Source: DASVTU01 sp036387415 (GTDB lineage: Bacteria > Acidobacteriota > Blastocatellia > Pyrinomonadales > Pyrinomonadaceae). Taken from it: a DNA stretch of 64,000 nt. Shown here piece after piece: positions 29,405 to 37,252 of the stretch (positions within the stretch are counted from its first letter, which is position 1; every line of letters begins with the position of its first letter). The translations under genes were made by a program, and so were the position numbers. The stretch covers positions 1 to 64,000 of the forward strand of contig DASVTU010000026.1 in NCBI GenBank assembly GCA_036387415.1, given 5' to 3'. The notes beneath the pieces were generated by a model that searched no databases, had not been told where the DNA came from, and saw only the letters and a program-made list of their open reading frames with translations.

Positions 29405-30148
29405 ATGAAACGTGCCGTAACTTTCTTTACCTTCTCATGTGCTTTGCTGTCGGCGGCGGTTCTGTTCACCACCGAACACAGGCAACTCGCGCGGGCGTCC
29501 GGCGCGGTCGTCGCACGGCAGTCTTCGCAGGCCAGCCAGCCGAATGGCGACAGCTATGTCTATGCAGACTTCGAGAGCGTGCAGAACAACAGGACAGTCA
29601 GCAACAACGGCGGGCAAGTGCAATTATTCGCCTATCAAGAGACGACGCCGAGCCGCTTCAAGGGGCTGGCGAACTCTGCGCCGCCCGCGCCCGAACTTGT
29701 GAGACTCAAACCGGACGACCCTAACCGCGCCGCCGCCTTCGACTACGAACTATATTCACCGAACCAATACGCTGGCGTCAGCATGGAAGTGCACGGGCAA
29801 GCGGACAAAGACGGCAAACCAGTGGCGGACGACCTGAGTGCTTACAAATTCCTGTCGCTGCAAATCTACTCCACCGGCGTGCCTTCGCTGAGAGTGGAGT
29901 TTATCAGTCGGGGTCAGGGGCTGAACCTCGCAAGCGGTTTTCCGCAATACACCTTCAAGATTAAGCCGGGCTTCAACACCTACAAGATTCCACTCGGCTC
30001 TCTGGCGCAGCCGTCGTGGGCGGAAACCAGATTGAACAACAAAGACGTTCTCAAAAAGTTGACCTCCATCAGCCTGAGTGCTTACTGCGAAAGGTGCGCG
30101 CCCGTCAAAGGCACGGTGGTCGTAGATAACATCATCTTTCAGAAGTGA
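29405..30148 (+). CDS. Exported CIA30/CBM11-like beta-sandwich protein
   Basis: Probably a carbohydrate-binding or accessory protein; no enzyme motif is seen. After a signal peptide (about 1-30) the mature protein of ~215 residues has YVYADFES, YSPNQYAGVSMEVHG, LSAYKFLSLQIYSTG, YTFKIKPGFNTYKIPL, LKKLTSISLSAYCER and ends VKGTVVVDNIIFQK. The closing (V)DNI(x)F and the 'L..Y..L...I' strands are the pattern of CIA30/CBM11-like jelly rolls, which bind glucans when attached to GH enzymes. ATG 29405 has GGAGAT 7 nt upstream. It sits between GH5 and GH10 and overlaps the end of the convergent GH10 gene by 17 bp, supporting a role in plant polysaccharide use. Confidence 0.65.
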   Translation: MKRAVTFFTFSCALLSAAVLFTTEHRQLARASGAVVARQSSQASQPNGDSYVYADFESVQNNRTVSNNGGQVQLFAYQETTPSRFKGLANSAPPAPELVRLKPDDPNRAAAFDYELYSPNQYAGVSMEVHGQADKDGKPVADDLSAYKFLSLQIYSTGVPSLRVEFISRGQGLNLASGFPQYTFKIKPGFNTYKIPLGSLAQPSWAETRLNNKDVLKKLTSISLSAYCERCAPVKGTVVVDNIIFQK

Positions 30149-31214
30149 GCGGGCGCAGGCTGAGAGCATCCAAGATTGCCTTGTAGGCAGGCTTGGGCGT
30201 GTAGTTCAGGTCGAAGGGTAGCGGAGCACCCTTCTCGCCCTTCGTGTAGTTTGGAATCCATGTGTACTTGTCGGTAAAGCCCCATGTCTGGAAGGCCGTG
30301 CATCGCGGTTGCCGAAAACAGGCGCTCGCAACGAGTCGATAAATCTCAGCCTGCTTTTGGAGGTCTGAATGGTCGAGGATTCGGCCAGCGGCGTCAACGG
30401 GCAGCGCCACGTCCATCTCCGTGATGTGCACCTCGACGCCGAGCGCGACCAAGCGTTCGATGTTAGCGGAGATGGACGAGACGGCGTTGATGTCTAAATT
30501 AAAGATGTGCGCCTGAATCCCGACGCCATCAATCGGGACGCCGCGACGTTTGAAATCCTTAACCATCTCGTAGACGGCATCAGACTTCGGATTGATGCCC
30601 TCCGTGTCGTAGTCGTTGTAGAAGAGAAGCGCCTTCGGGTCAGCCGCCCGCGCCCACCTGAACGCCTGCTCGATGTAGGCCGTTCCCTTTCCTTTCAGCC
30701 CGATGCCGGGACTGTCGTACCAGATGGAAGGCTCGACCTTGCCGCTCGCCTCGAACGACTCGTTGACCACATCCCAAGCGAAGACCCGCCCCGCGTAATG
30801 CTTCATCACCTTCGTCACGTGTTGACGAAGCATCGACTTGAGTTGTGCGGGCGTGAAACTCCCTTTGGCGAGCCACGCGGGATTATATTCCGACCAGAGA
30901 AGCGTGTGTCCTCTGACCTTCATGCCGTGCGCCTGTGCGAAGGCGACTACACGGTCGCCCGGCGCGAAGTTGAACGTCGCTTGCTCGGCGCGAAGCGTGC
31001 CCCACTTCATCACGTTCTCCGCTTCGAGCATGTTGAACTCGCGCGCCAGCGTTGCGGCGTAAGGAGCCTCGGAGAAGCGTGCAGGGTCAACCGCAGTACC
31101 AATCAGCATCCCGGCCTTATCCGCCCGCTCGCGAAGTGACTGAGCGAAAGGGCGCACGCCCCACGCCGTCTGCGACAGCGTAAACATCAGCGCCAGACAT
31201 AGCCTTCTCTTCAT
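30132..31214 (-). CDS. GH10 endo-beta-1,4-xylanase, exported
   Basis: Cuts the xylan backbone. A signal sequence (MKRRLCLALMFTLSQTAWG) is followed by the GH10 barrel: LIGTAVDP, REFNMLEAENVMKWGTLRAE (about 69-88 from the upstream GTG), MKVRGHTLLWSEYNPAWL, acid/base glutamate in WDVVNESFEASG, GVGIQAHIF and the nucleophile in VHITEMDVALP. About 360 residues with no binding module. ATG 31214 is preferred (GGGAGAAG upstream); a GTG at 31247 would lengthen the N-terminus. It lies just downstream of the TonB receptor on the same strand, but a hairpin at 31259-31295 separates them, so it may be transcribed partly by read-through. Confidence 0.95.
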   Translation of the reverse strand: MKRRLCLALMFTLSQTAWGVRPFAQSLRERADKAGMLIGTAVDPARFSEAPYAATLAREFNMLEAENVMKWGTLRAEQATFNFAPGDRVVAFAQAHGMKVRGHTLLWSEYNPAWLAKGSFTPAQLKSMLRQHVTKVMKHYAGRVFAWDVVNESFEASGKVEPSIWYDSPGIGLKGKGTAYIEQAFRWARAADPKALLFYNDYDTEGINPKSDAVYEMVKDFKRRGVPIDGVGIQAHIFNLDINAVSSISANIERLVALGVEVHITEMDVALPVDAAGRILDHSDLQKQAEIYRLVASACFRQPRCTAFQTWGFTDKYTWIPNYTKGEKGAPLPFDLNYTPKPAYKAILDALSLRPLTSER

Positions 31215-31258
31215 GCCTGTCAATCTTCTCCCTGCTTTATGCTTCACCTCAAATTAAA

Positions 31259-31295
31259 TCTGGCGCGGAGAGTTATAGTATCTCCCCGCGCCAGA
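31259..31295 (-). terminator. Hairpin between the TonB receptor and GH10 genes
   Basis: Arms TCTGGCGCGG (31259-31268) and CCGCGCCAGA (31286-31295) are perfectly complementary over 10 bp, extended by three more pairs past a two-base bulge. On the minus strand the stem is followed by GATTTAATTTG, a moderate T-run. It starts 31 bp after the TonB receptor stop codon. Most likely an intrinsic or partial terminator, letting the receptor be expressed above the xylanase. Confidence 0.65.
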
Positions 31296-31326
31296 AGTGT
31301 CGGACAGGCTGCTGCTACTGGCGGAA

Positions 31327-34300
31327 TTAGAAGTAGAACTTCAGTGCCAGTTCGATGCGTCGGTGTCCGTGTTTGCTGCGAATCTTGCCGAAGTTATCGA
31401 GCGTCCGCTGTGTGAATTCATAGCCTCGCGTCGGGTCGCAGACTTGATCTGTCGTTCCGATACCGTTGGGAACGTTGAGTACCCTGAAGCAATTGCCTCC
31501 GGGGTTCTGTGCCGTTCTACTGGCAGGGTCAATGCGGTTCTGCGTCTCCAGAGTCAGGTCGATGTCGCCGAGGTCTGGATTGGCAAACGCCTGATTGAAG
31601 GCGTTAAAGAGGCCTGCGCGGAACTGTAGTTTCTTGCTCTCGGTGAAGTTGAAATTCTTGAAGAACGTCACGTCGAAGTTGCTGCGTCGCGGGCTGCGGA
31701 TGTAGAAGGGCGACTGGTACGGCCCCGAAGTCCCGAACGCGGGAATCTGAATCGCGCTCAGGCTGAGGTACTGACTGTTGACGGCTGTACTGCCCGTCTG
31801 CGGGTTCGACATATAGATGGGAGCGATGCCGCCCGCGTTACCGTTCGACTGCGTGAACGCGTTAGTGCCGAAGTAGGAGAGGTATGCGCCTGCGCCTGAG
31901 AGGGCACCGGAGAACCTCAGACGGATTGGCCTGCCGCTCTCGATGGTGGTGATGCCGGACATCTGCCAGCCGTTCAGCAGCGACTTCGTGAATAGGTTAC
32001 GGAATGCGCCGCGTGCCAAGTCAGGGATGTTCCAGTTGTAGGAAGCGTTGAAGATGTGCGTGCGGTCAAAGGGCAGGATGCCGTAGCTACGTCCGCGCGT
32101 GTCGATTGGGTCAACCTGATCCGAGCCGCTGCTTTCCTGCACCGACGTAGTTCCGAGCGCCTTCGAGAATGTGTATGTCAGGAAATACTGTAGGCTTCTG
32201 CCAAGCTGACGGTTAACCGTCATCTGCATCGAGTGGTAATTCGATGTGCCCGTGTACTCGTTGAGCGTCACCTGACTATAGTCAGAGAACGGCAGAGGGC
32301 TGAGCGCGCCCGTCAAGTTGCCGAGGTTGTTGCCCACGGCGGCTCGCTGAACGGGGTCGGCCAGGTTCGCGTTGCCGAGTGTGCCTGACAGGAGCGGCGT
32401 CGGGATGAAATTGTAGTTTCGCGTCTGCGGCAGATGCCGTCCGAAGGTGCCGACATAGGCCACCTCAAGCACGTTCTGGAACGGCAGACGCCGCGCCACT
32501 GAGAGGCTCAAGGTGGTGATACGCGGAATCGTGTTCGAGGTCAGATTCTGGGAACTGACGGCCTGACCAGCAAGCTGTGTCAGAGGATTGAACGTCCCCA
32601 AGTTGCTCAGCGTCAGGTCGTTGTTGGGCGCGCCCCAGGAGTTGATAGCCGTGTTGAGCGTGTTCGGCGGCGACGACAAAACGCCGTACTGGTAGTTGCC
32701 CTGCACGCGATTGTAGAAGATTCCCGCGCCACCACGGATGACTGTATTTCCCTTGCCGTTGATGTCCCAGGCGATGTTCAGGCGCGGAGCCAACTGCGGC
32801 GCGGGCGTCGGCACGACGCTCTTCCCGACTTCGCCGCGCGAGGCGAGCAGGTATCCATTCGGCTTGTTCGGGTCGCCGCCGATGAACGCCCCGGCACCGC
32901 GCACGTATGAGTTGGGGTCGAAGATTACGCCCAGACCGTTGCGCTCGTAAACGTTCGGGTAATACGAGAAGCGCACGCCGTATTCCAGTGTGACGTTGGG
33001 GCGCACCTTCCAGCTATCCTGACCGAAAAGCTCTATGTTATGACCACGGAAGTCGCCAGTCGGCACCACGGTGCTTTGCTGGAACTGATTGATACGTCCC
33101 GTGTACAGGTTGGCGAAGAAATTGCCAGTTGTCCTCGCTTGGTCAGAATCGTTGACGATGATGAGACCTTCGGGCGAGCCGGAATTATTCTGTCTCTTGT
33201 TGAACTGCTCGATGAGTCCGCCGAACTTCAGCGTGTGATTGTTGTAGATTTTGGAGAGCGTGTCCGTCACTGAGAAGCTGTCGTTGAAGGCAAACAGCGG
33301 CAGGCCACCCGGCTCCCACAACTGACTTTCGTTTGGTGCCCAGTTGCCGATGATGGCGACCGGGGCGTAAGGCGTGCCGGTCTGGAAGGGCAGTTTGAAG
33401 TTTTCCAGACCAAGCGCGGAACGGCTCACCTTCGACGGGTCTGCGTAGTTGTTATCGAGTTTGAGTTTGCTTGCACTGAAGACGACCTCGTTGGTCATGG
33501 TCGCGTTGAGCACGGAAGTCACGTTGAGAGCCGCCGAGCGACCGAGATTTTTACCGATGACGTGACTGGGCAACTCGTAGTTGGAAGGCCCCCACCAGAG
33601 GCCGTAAGGATAGTCAGCCGTCTCCGACTCGCGCGCCAGACGCAGATACAACTTGGTGTTGTTCGTCACGCTGTAGTCGAAACGCATCTTCAAGTCTGTC
33701 CGGTTCTGCGGCGAGACGACGTTCGAGGCGTAGTTAATCCCGCGCGATGCGAGGGAACTGCCCGGAGCCGGAGTGAAGTTCGGGGTCGGAAATAGATTGA
33801 GCAGACGCACGCCGATGGGGTCTGCGAACTGTGTCAGAATTCCGTTTGGCACGACTTGGCAATCGAAGTTGAACGACGTAGGGGTGCAGATACGGTTGTT
33901 GGCGGCGCGCGACTGGCTGAAGTTTCCTGCACGCTCAAGTGCCGTCGGGGCGATGCCGAAGCGCGTGCCAGTGTCAATCCGTTGACGCTGCACCTCGAAG
34001 CCTACCCAGAAAAAGAGTTTGTCGCGGTTGCGGTTGAAATCCGTAAAAGGCAGCAGGATGGGGCCGCCGATGTTGCCGCCCGGAAACACGAAGTTACTCC
34101 TCGGACGCGCCGTGCCAGCAATGGTGTTGGAGCGGTCGTTGGCGGCCAGCGCGCGCGGGCGAAAGTAGATGTAGGTCGAGCCGTGGAAGTCTTGCCCGCC
34201 GCCTTTGGTCGTCGCCGAAATCTGGACGCCGCTTGAGCCATATTCGGCGGCGTAGTTGCTGGTCTTGACCGTGACCTCCTGCACCATGTCGTTGTTCGGC

Positions 34301-35025
34301 GTGATAATCGTCCCGTTGTTCGAGCCAACGTCGATGACGCGCGAACCGTCGATACTGACCTGATTGTTGACGCCGCGAATGCCGTTGACGGTGTAGTTGG
34401 CGTTGGCGTTGCCGCCCTGATTGAAGCCAACCACGTCGAGGTCTGTAGACTCCGGCGCGACGACGCCTGGCAGCACGCGCAGTAGTTCCAGACTGCTACG
34501 CCCGATGATGGAAAGGTTTTCAATCTGCGACGCGGTGATTGTTTCAGACCGCTCGCCCGTCTCCGTCTTTATCTGCTGCTGCTCGCTCGTCACCGTGACG
34601 GTTTCCGAAGCGACGCCGATTTCAAGGTCAACATCCTGCCCTCGCGTCTCGCTCGGTGATACCATCAATTCCGTCTGCTGGTATGTTTTAAAGCCCGAGG
34701 CTTCGACCGTCAGGCTATACGTGCCGGGGTCAATCGAGGTGAAAACGTATGTCCCCTCCTCACTGGCCGTCACTTTACGCTCGTCGCCGCGCAGCGTGCT
34801 CTTGAGCGTCACGGTGGCGTTGGGAACGACCGCGCCGCTTGGGTCTCGGACGACGCCGCGTAGCGTAGAGCTAGTCCCCTGCGCCAGCGACGCGGGCGCG
34901 AACGCTACAAGCAAGGTCAGAGCAAACAGCAGCCCGGAAACGAACGCTCCGCCACGCCTTCTCCCCACAGAAGCGTACGCGTAGACGCCTGCAAAGGAGT
35001 GACGAATTTGGTTTACTTTTGACAT
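31327..35025 (-). CDS. TonB-dependent outer-membrane receptor, Oar-like (carboxypeptidase-regulatory domain plus barrel)
   Basis: Imports or binds large substrates at the outer membrane using TonB energy; likely cargo here is hemicellulose oligosaccharides, inferred from context. A signal peptide ending ASLAQ is followed by a carboxypeptidase-regulatory-like domain (STLRGVVRDPSGAVVPNATV, GTYVFTSIDPGTYSLTVEA), a plug domain (SIIGRSSLELLRVLPG, NYTVNGIRGVNNQVSIDGS, EVTVKTSNYAAEYG) and a ~950-residue beta-barrel ending in aromatic ALKFYF. About 1,232 residues. ATG 35025 has GGAGGCC seven bases upstream; an upstream in-frame start (35097) is less likely. Unlike Bacteroidetes SusC systems no SusD gene is present. 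Preceded by the operator-like element at 35229-35252. Confidence 0.93.
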   Translation of the reverse strand: MSKVNQIRHSFAGVYAYASVGRRRGGAFVSGLLFALTLLVAFAPASLAQGTSSTLRGVVRDPSGAVVPNATVTLKSTLRGDERKVTASEEGTYVFTSIDPGTYSLTVEASGFKTYQQTELMVSPSETRGQDVDLEIGVASETVTVTSEQQQIKTETGERSETITASQIENLSIIGRSSLELLRVLPGVVAPESTDLDVVGFNQGGNANANYTVNGIRGVNNQVSIDGSRVIDVGSNNGTIITPNNDMVQEVTVKTSNYAAEYGSSGVQISATTKGGGQDFHGSTYIYFRPRALAANDRSNTIAGTARPRSNFVFPGGNIGGPILLPFTDFNRNRDKLFFWVGFEVQRQRIDTGTRFGIAPTALERAGNFSQSRAANNRICTPTSFNFDCQVVPNGILTQFADPIGVRLLNLFPTPNFTPAPGSSLASRGINYASNVVSPQNRTDLKMRFDYSVTNNTKLYLRLARESETADYPYGLWWGPSNYELPSHVIGKNLGRSAALNVTSVLNATMTNEVVFSASKLKLDNNYADPSKVSRSALGLENFKLPFQTGTPYAPVAIIGNWAPNESQLWEPGGLPLFAFNDSFSVTDTLSKIYNNHTLKFGGLIEQFNKRQNNSGSPEGLIIVNDSDQARTTGNFFANLYTGRINQFQQSTVVPTGDFRGHNIELFGQDSWKVRPNVTLEYGVRFSYYPNVYERNGLGVIFDPNSYVRGAGAFIGGDPNKPNGYLLASRGEVGKSVVPTPAPQLAPRLNIAWDINGKGNTVIRGGAGIFYNRVQGNYQYGVLSSPPNTLNTAINSWGAPNNDLTLSNLGTFNPLTQLAGQAVSSQNLTSNTIPRITTLSLSVARRLPFQNVLEVAYVGTFGRHLPQTRNYNFIPTPLLSGTLGNANLADPVQRAAVGNNLGNLTGALSPLPFSDYSQVTLNEYTGTSNYHSMQMTVNRQLGRSLQYFLTYTFSKALGTTSVQESSGSDQVDPIDTRGRSYGILPFDRTHIFNASYNWNIPDLARGAFRNLFTKSLLNGWQMSGITTIESGRPIRLRFSGALSGAGAYLSYFGTNAFTQSNGNAGGIAPIYMSNPQTGSTAVNSQYLSLSAIQIPAFGTSGPYQSPFYIRSPRRSNFDVTFFKNFNFTESKKLQFRAGLFNAFNQAFANPDLGDIDLTLETQNRIDPASRTAQNPGGNCFRVLNVPNGIGTTDQVCDPTRGYEFTQRTLDNFGKIRSKHGHRRIELALKFYF

Positions 35026-35228
35026 GAGAAGTGGCCTCCGAGAACCGCGATTGCTGATTTGACCGTCACCAGCAAGACCCTGATATTCAACACACAAGAG
35101 CCGACAAAGGTGCTCAGCCGCAGATAAGGTGGGGAACGCGATACGAGCCTCTCATAGCTTCGTGCCAAGCAGATTTGAGACTTGAATCTTTAACTAATCT
35201 TCAGATTTAGGAATTTGAACTAATGGCG

Positions 35229-35278
35229 CTTTGTTGTAAGACCCAACAAAAGTTATTACTAATCCACATCTTTGTCAA
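35229..35278 (-). promoter_or_regulatory. Promoter with operator-like palindrome upstream of the TonB receptor
   Basis: Minus-strand reading: -35-like TTGACA (35278-35273), then after 17 nt a weak -10-like TAACTT (35255-35250) merging into the element at 35252-35229. The element has arms TTTGTT and AACAAA and matches the one at 11665-11688 at 23 of 24 positions. The receptor start codon is ~200 nt downstream. Apart from this the 422-bp gap 35026-35447 holds an AT-rich tract (35280-35300) and nothing else recognised; the divergent FG-GAP gene shares it. Confidence 0.6.
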
Positions 35279-35447
35279 GATTTTTTTATCAGTCTCTGAT
35301 TTTTGACCTCGTTCAACCGAAGCCTACATCTCATCCGCTCTCGTTAAGAATTATTTAGTCGGGCAGACAAACGATAGCAGACCAGCCAACCACCGCCGCG
35401 ACACACTCCGATTGTCTCTTTTTCGGAGATGCTATAAGTTATCTCGC

Positions 35448-37136
35448 ATGAAGTTCGTCCGATTCGCCCTTCTCATTTTGGCCGTGCGCGTCGCTCTAAT
35501 TCAAACGACGACGGTTCACGCTCAAGCCACGCGGAAGGATGCGAAGCCGATAGAGTTCGTCGATGTGACGGGTTCGGCGGGCATCAAGTGGGGCATCAAG
35601 CAGATGGCGCCGGGCATCAAGTATCTGATAGAAACGATGGGCGGTGGCGGCGGCTTTCTCGACTACAACGGCGACGGACTCCTCGACATTTACCTCGTCT
35701 GCTACTCGCAAACGCCTCAATCCGACCCCAAAATCAAGCTCAAAGATGCACTCTACCGCAACAACGGCGACTCGACGTTTACTGACGTGACCGAGCGCGC
35801 AGGCATCAACAACAGCATGATGGGGATGGGCATGGCCTCCGGCGATTACAACAACGACGGCTGGCCTGACATCTACGTCACAGGCTATGGAGCGAGTCGC
35901 CTCTACCGCAACAACGGCAACGGGACGTTCGCAGACGTGACGGCGCAGGCCGGAGTCAACAACAAACTCTGGGGCACCAGCGCCGCCTTCTTCGATGCGG
36001 ACGCCGATGGTGACTTGGACATTTTCGTCTGCAACTATCTGAATTTCGACCCCGAAGGGAAAGTCCCCTGCGACATGTTCGAGGGACGACCGTACTGCTA
36101 CGTCTCCAAGTTCAAGGGTTCGCCCGCCGTACTCTATCGCAACAACGGCGATGGGACGTTCACGGACATCAGCGCGAAGGCAGGCATCGCCGCCCATCAA
36201 GGGAAAGGGATGGGCGTGGTTGCCTTCGATTATAACGACGACGGGCGGATGGACGTTCTTCAGGCCAACGACGCCGACCCTAACTTTCTCTTTCACAACA
36301 ACGGCGACGGCACTTTCACCGAACGAGCCTTCGAGGCCGAATGCGCCCTCGACCCCAACGGCGAAGCGCGTGGCGGCATGGGCGTCGATGCCGAAGACCT
36401 TGACGGCGACGGCCACCAGGACATCTTTGTCACAAACTTCTCGCAGCAGACCAACGCCTTCTGGCATAACAACGGCGACGGCACTTTCAGCGAGACGACC
36501 TACGAGATGAATCTCGCCAAGGTCAGCATTCCGATGAGCGGCTTCGGCACGCGTTTCTTCGATTACAACAACGACGGCCTCACAGATATCTTCGTCCTCA
36601 ACGGTCATCCGTTCGAGCCAATCCAAAAGGTCTTCCCCGAAACAACCTACGCCGAGCCTCCCTTCCTCTTCGAGAATACGGGCAAGGCGTTTCGCGAAGT
36701 GGCCGCCGCACGCGGCGCGCCGCTGAAGAAATTTTATCCCGGTCGCGGGTTGGCCTCCGGCGACATTGATAATGACGGCGACGTTGACATGCTCTTGATG
36801 AACGTCGGCGAACCGCCCATGCTGCTCAGGAACGACGGCGGCAACATCAACCACTGGCTCGGCGTCCGACTCGTCGGAACCAAGAGCAACCGCGACGGCG
36901 TGGGCGCAAAAGTGACGATTAAGGTGGGAACGGCGCGCCGTATGAAACAACTTCTCGGAGGAACCAGCTACTGCTCCGCCTCCGACCGCCGTCTTCTGTT
37001 CGGACTCGGTGGCACATATAAGGTAGACGAGCTACAGGTACGCTGGCCTTCGGGGACAACCACAACGCTCAAGGACGTGGCGGTCAACCGTTACCTCACG
37101 GTCAGAGAAGATGCCGCTCAACCGCCCAAACGTTAG
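35448..37136 (+). CDS. Exported FG-GAP/UnbV (CRTAC1-type) beta-propeller protein
   Basis: Function unknown; the family resembles the extracellular matrix protein CRTAC1 and bacterial UnbV. After a signal peptide (MKFVRFALLILAVRVALIQT, cleavage near VHAQ) there are about seven calcium-binding FG-GAP blades, recognised by DxDxDG loops: YNGDGLLDIYLV, YNNDGWPDIYVTGYG, DADADGDLDIFV, YNDDGRMDVL, DLDGDGHQDIFV, YNNDGLTDIFV and DIDNDGDVDMLL. The C-terminus (NHWLGVRLVGTKSNRDGVGA, then LLFGLGGTYKVDELQVRWPSG) is the ASPIC/UnbV domain. About 562 residues. ATG 35448 opens the signal peptide; a TTG 36 bp upstream is less likely. A close relative is at 42-44 kb. Confidence 0.9.
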   Translation: MKFVRFALLILAVRVALIQTTTVHAQATRKDAKPIEFVDVTGSAGIKWGIKQMAPGIKYLIETMGGGGGFLDYNGDGLLDIYLVCYSQTPQSDPKIKLKDALYRNNGDSTFTDVTERAGINNSMMGMGMASGDYNNDGWPDIYVTGYGASRLYRNNGNGTFADVTAQAGVNNKLWGTSAAFFDADADGDLDIFVCNYLNFDPEGKVPCDMFEGRPYCYVSKFKGSPAVLYRNNGDGTFTDISAKAGIAAHQGKGMGVVAFDYNDDGRMDVLQANDADPNFLFHNNGDGTFTERAFEAECALDPNGEARGGMGVDAEDLDGDGHQDIFVTNFSQQTNAFWHNNGDGTFSETTYEMNLAKVSIPMSGFGTRFFDYNNDGLTDIFVLNGHPFEPIQKVFPETTYAEPPFLFENTGKAFREVAAARGAPLKKFYPGRGLASGDIDNDGDVDMLLMNVGEPPMLLRNDGGNINHWLGVRLVGTKSNRDGVGAKVTIKVGTARRMKQLLGGTSYCSASDRRLLFGLGGTYKVDELQVRWPSGTTTTLKDVAVNRYLTVREDAAQPPKR

Positions 37137-37189
37137 AGTTTTGGGCAAGCCACATCGGAAGCCGATTGCGGGATGGCTTGAACGCGGCG

Positions 37190-37237
37190 CACGCCGACGT
37201 AAACTGTTTCGTACACGCCGACGTAAACTGATTTGTA
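37190..37237. repeat. 24-bp tandem duplication upstream of the VWFA gene
   Basis: CACGCCGACGTAAACTG followed by TTTCGTA (37190-37213) is repeated immediately with two substitutions (37214-37237). The pair fills half of the 116-bp gap between the FG-GAP gene and the VWFA gene and ends 15 bp before the VWFA start, where it could influence translation or bind a regulator. Confidence 0.75.
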
Positions 37238-37252
37238 GTTGAGAGCACTGGC

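Noticed and set aside
35496..36950. Long minus-strand open frame opposite the FG-GAP gene
   Set aside because: The repeated GGC/GAC codons of the calcium-binding loops leave the antisense frame open; it has no start signal and only low-complexity Val/Ala/Glu-rich sequence.
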